A DNA stretch of 64,000 bases from Dentipellis sp. KUC8613 (taxonomy: Eukaryota > Basidiomycota > Agaricomycetes > Russulales > Hericiaceae), in assembly GCA_002286715.1 (NCBI GenBank), contig NSJX01000008.1:707630-771629 (forward strand), in the 5' to 3' direction. Under the pieces are notes generated by a model. It saw nothing but the letters and a program-made list of their open reading frames with translations. It did not search any database and had not been told where the DNA came from. A program made the translations under genes and the position numbers. Of the stretch, positions 62,407-64,000 are shown one piece after another; within the stretch, counting starts at the first letter, position 1, and the number at the start of each line of letters is the position of its first letter.

Positions 62407-64000
62407 GGGTATTTCGAGGTTCGAGAAAGGACAAGGACAGTGTGCCGCGATGGAAGAATAAACATGGAAGTTAATGTAAGTACCACTGCTTCGAGCATCG
62501 GCTCTCGGTTTGCGGGGTCGCAGCTCGCATTGTGTCCTGTGTGTGTCGTCCGTATCTTTGCGTTCGTTCGTGATTGCCAGCTCAGCTCAGCGTGTGTGTT
62601 TCCAGATGTACGATACTGTACCTGCTGTATGCGGCGAATCAACGTGTATTTCTACCTTCTCTCGCGCAGATGGGGATAAGACTTAGTACGGCCAGGGGCG
62701 GAATCAAATGCAACATGCACGGTTGCGCCATGGGGTTGGCGAAGGCGGAAGTCGACGCCACCACCAGGAATCAGGAACGGCTGGCCCATGCAGATCTCCA
62801 GCATCCGGATTATGCTGTAGGTCTACGCAATGGGTAGCTGGGCGATTTAGGCTGATCGATGCAGCTCAGGCCTCAGGAGAGAAAGAGGAATGCGATTCAG
62901 AACCACCGGCGTCAGTCGGTCTCCATCGAAGACCGACGTGAATGTTCTCTTCGTCCCCGATGCGCGCACAGCGGAAAATACGAGGGTACGTCCGTGTTCG
63001 GAAGGTCTCGTCGGGGAGGCCAAGTGCATTCTGCCACAAGCATATGGCCACGTTTTGCGAGGTCGAGCTTCGAACTTCGAATATCAAAACCACTTATCGA
63101 CTTCTTGTTGTAACAAGTATCACTGGGAGAATATCCATCTAGGGCTCAAACCAACAATTCTAAAAGTTGATTCGATATCTGGTCAGCCCATGCCTTGTTT
63201 CGTCCTACACAACTCTCTGAAGCGTACCTGTCGCGCGCTGACGTTCGCAGTGCCCTGTAGCGCTCTGCTTCCTGCATCCAGCAAAGCCGCACGCTTCCTG
63301 CTGCTGAAACAGCGAAAATTTGGGCACGCATACGGGCACCAAAACAAACACCGCTGCACTGACGCTTTGCTTCCGGGCCTAGTTTGCATCATCGCGTCCC
63401 GGCTCGTGCGCCGACAGCCAGACAAGCTCGTCCAATGGCATATTCCATCGCGGGGTATCCGGGGTCCCGTGCTGGTTCTGCAAGCTTGAAGTGAAAGAAG
63501 CACAGCGGTGATATGAGAGAACGGGCTTCGTGCTAATTCGCTTCGCAGGATCATGACGCGCTGCGAAACCGTAAGTACATACGTACGCCAGCTGCCTGCG
63601 CGACAATGTTCTCTGTGAGTCTCGCGCGATGTTGTCCCACCGGCAAGACGCGGCCCTGATGCTGGCAGCGAGTTCCTGCAGAACATGAGCATGCCGGCAG
63701 CGGGCACCACACTGGGACAGACCTCGTGCCACCGCAGGCCCGTTGCGCCCACGGTGTCAATCACGCTCAGGCGCCGTCGGTGTCGCCTCACCTGCCGCCC
63801 AATTTGCGGCTCCAGATCTGCGTGCGCAGACATATATGGCCGTGCATCAGGCCGCTCTGTCGCCGCTTGCGATGGGCGCACAATGCCGCAGGTGGGACTG
63901 TGACACGTACGCATACGTACTGCTGCGAGCGGGGGCCTGGCGAGCACGCATTGACACGGTACGCGGATCTGATGCAGGGAGGCGAGCGGGCGTGCACAGC
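62407..64000. other. Right end of window, no recognisable gene
   Basis: About 1.6 kb beginning with the 3' flank of dihydroxyacetone kinase. Several open frames exist on both strands, the longest on the minus strand at 63183-63947, but residue composition (Arg, Cys and Ser rich, no conserved blocks) suggests chance. No tRNA, repeat or splice-supported gene was seen. A gene starting beyond the window cannot be excluded. Confidence 0.45.

Noticed and set aside
63183..63947. 254-codon minus-strand open frame near the right edge
   Set aside because: No conserved blocks, Arg/Cys/Ser-rich and overlapped by open frames on the other strand. Considered chance in GC-rich DNA.

Overview
This window reads as genomic DNA of a filamentous basidiomycete, most likely an Agaricomycete such as a polypore. 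Genes are dense, on both strands, and broken by many short introns of about 45 to 80 bases with GTRNGT donors. Exons are GC-rich. The gene repertoire fits that group: a FunK1 fungal kinase, BTB-less F-box/LRR-like paralogs, GH76 and GH18 cell-wall enzymes, a basidiomycete-type Kar9/GAR protein and a Msy-type mechanosensitive channel. I saw no tRNA, rRNA, CRISPR array or prokaryote-style operon. The organism call is inference from gene content.

Layout, left to right: the 3' part of MPE1 (mRNA cleavage factor, +); VPS5 (retromer sorting nexin, -); a Cys-rich PCA1/CrpA-type metal P1B-ATPase (-); ARE-type sterol O-acyltransferase (-), divergent from a RED/IK splicing factor (+); a Kar9-like GAR-domain protein (+); two tandem F-box genes (-) in a 2.1 kb segmental duplication; a shortened UBP12-like deubiquitinase copy (+); a FunK1 kinase (-); CCZ1 (Rab7 GEF subunit, +), convergent with a small tail-anchored coiled-coil protein (-); an O-methyltransferase (-), divergent from an EF-hand MscS channel (+); a GH76 enzyme (+); two tandem GH18 chitinases (+); RPL43 (-); a second methyltransferase (-); the full-length UBP12 (-); holocytochrome c synthase (-); a short inverted-repeat transposon with an 8-base target duplication; and dihydroxyacetone kinase (+). 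The last 1.6 kb holds no recognisable gene.

Most genes are ordinary housekeeping functions: RNA processing, endolysosomal traffic (VPS5 and CCZ1), lipid storage, mitochondrial haem attachment and metal export. The distinctive feature is local duplication. There is a tandem F-box pair, a tandem chitinase pair, and an inverted pair of UBP12 genes about 26.5 kb apart. Each pair shows sequence divergence that can be read directly: a nonsense change, an intron gained or lost that splits a 22-base microexon, and loss of a linker and tail with an apparently new intron.

I did not find a clear undescribed multi-gene system. The strongest candidates for follow-up are the non-autonomous hAT-like element next to the haem lyase promoter, the metallothionein-like Cys array of the ATPase (encoded by one frame-symmetric exon between two stop-free introns), and the derived UBP12 copy. 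All exon boundaries are inferred from splice consensus and family conservation, not from transcripts.
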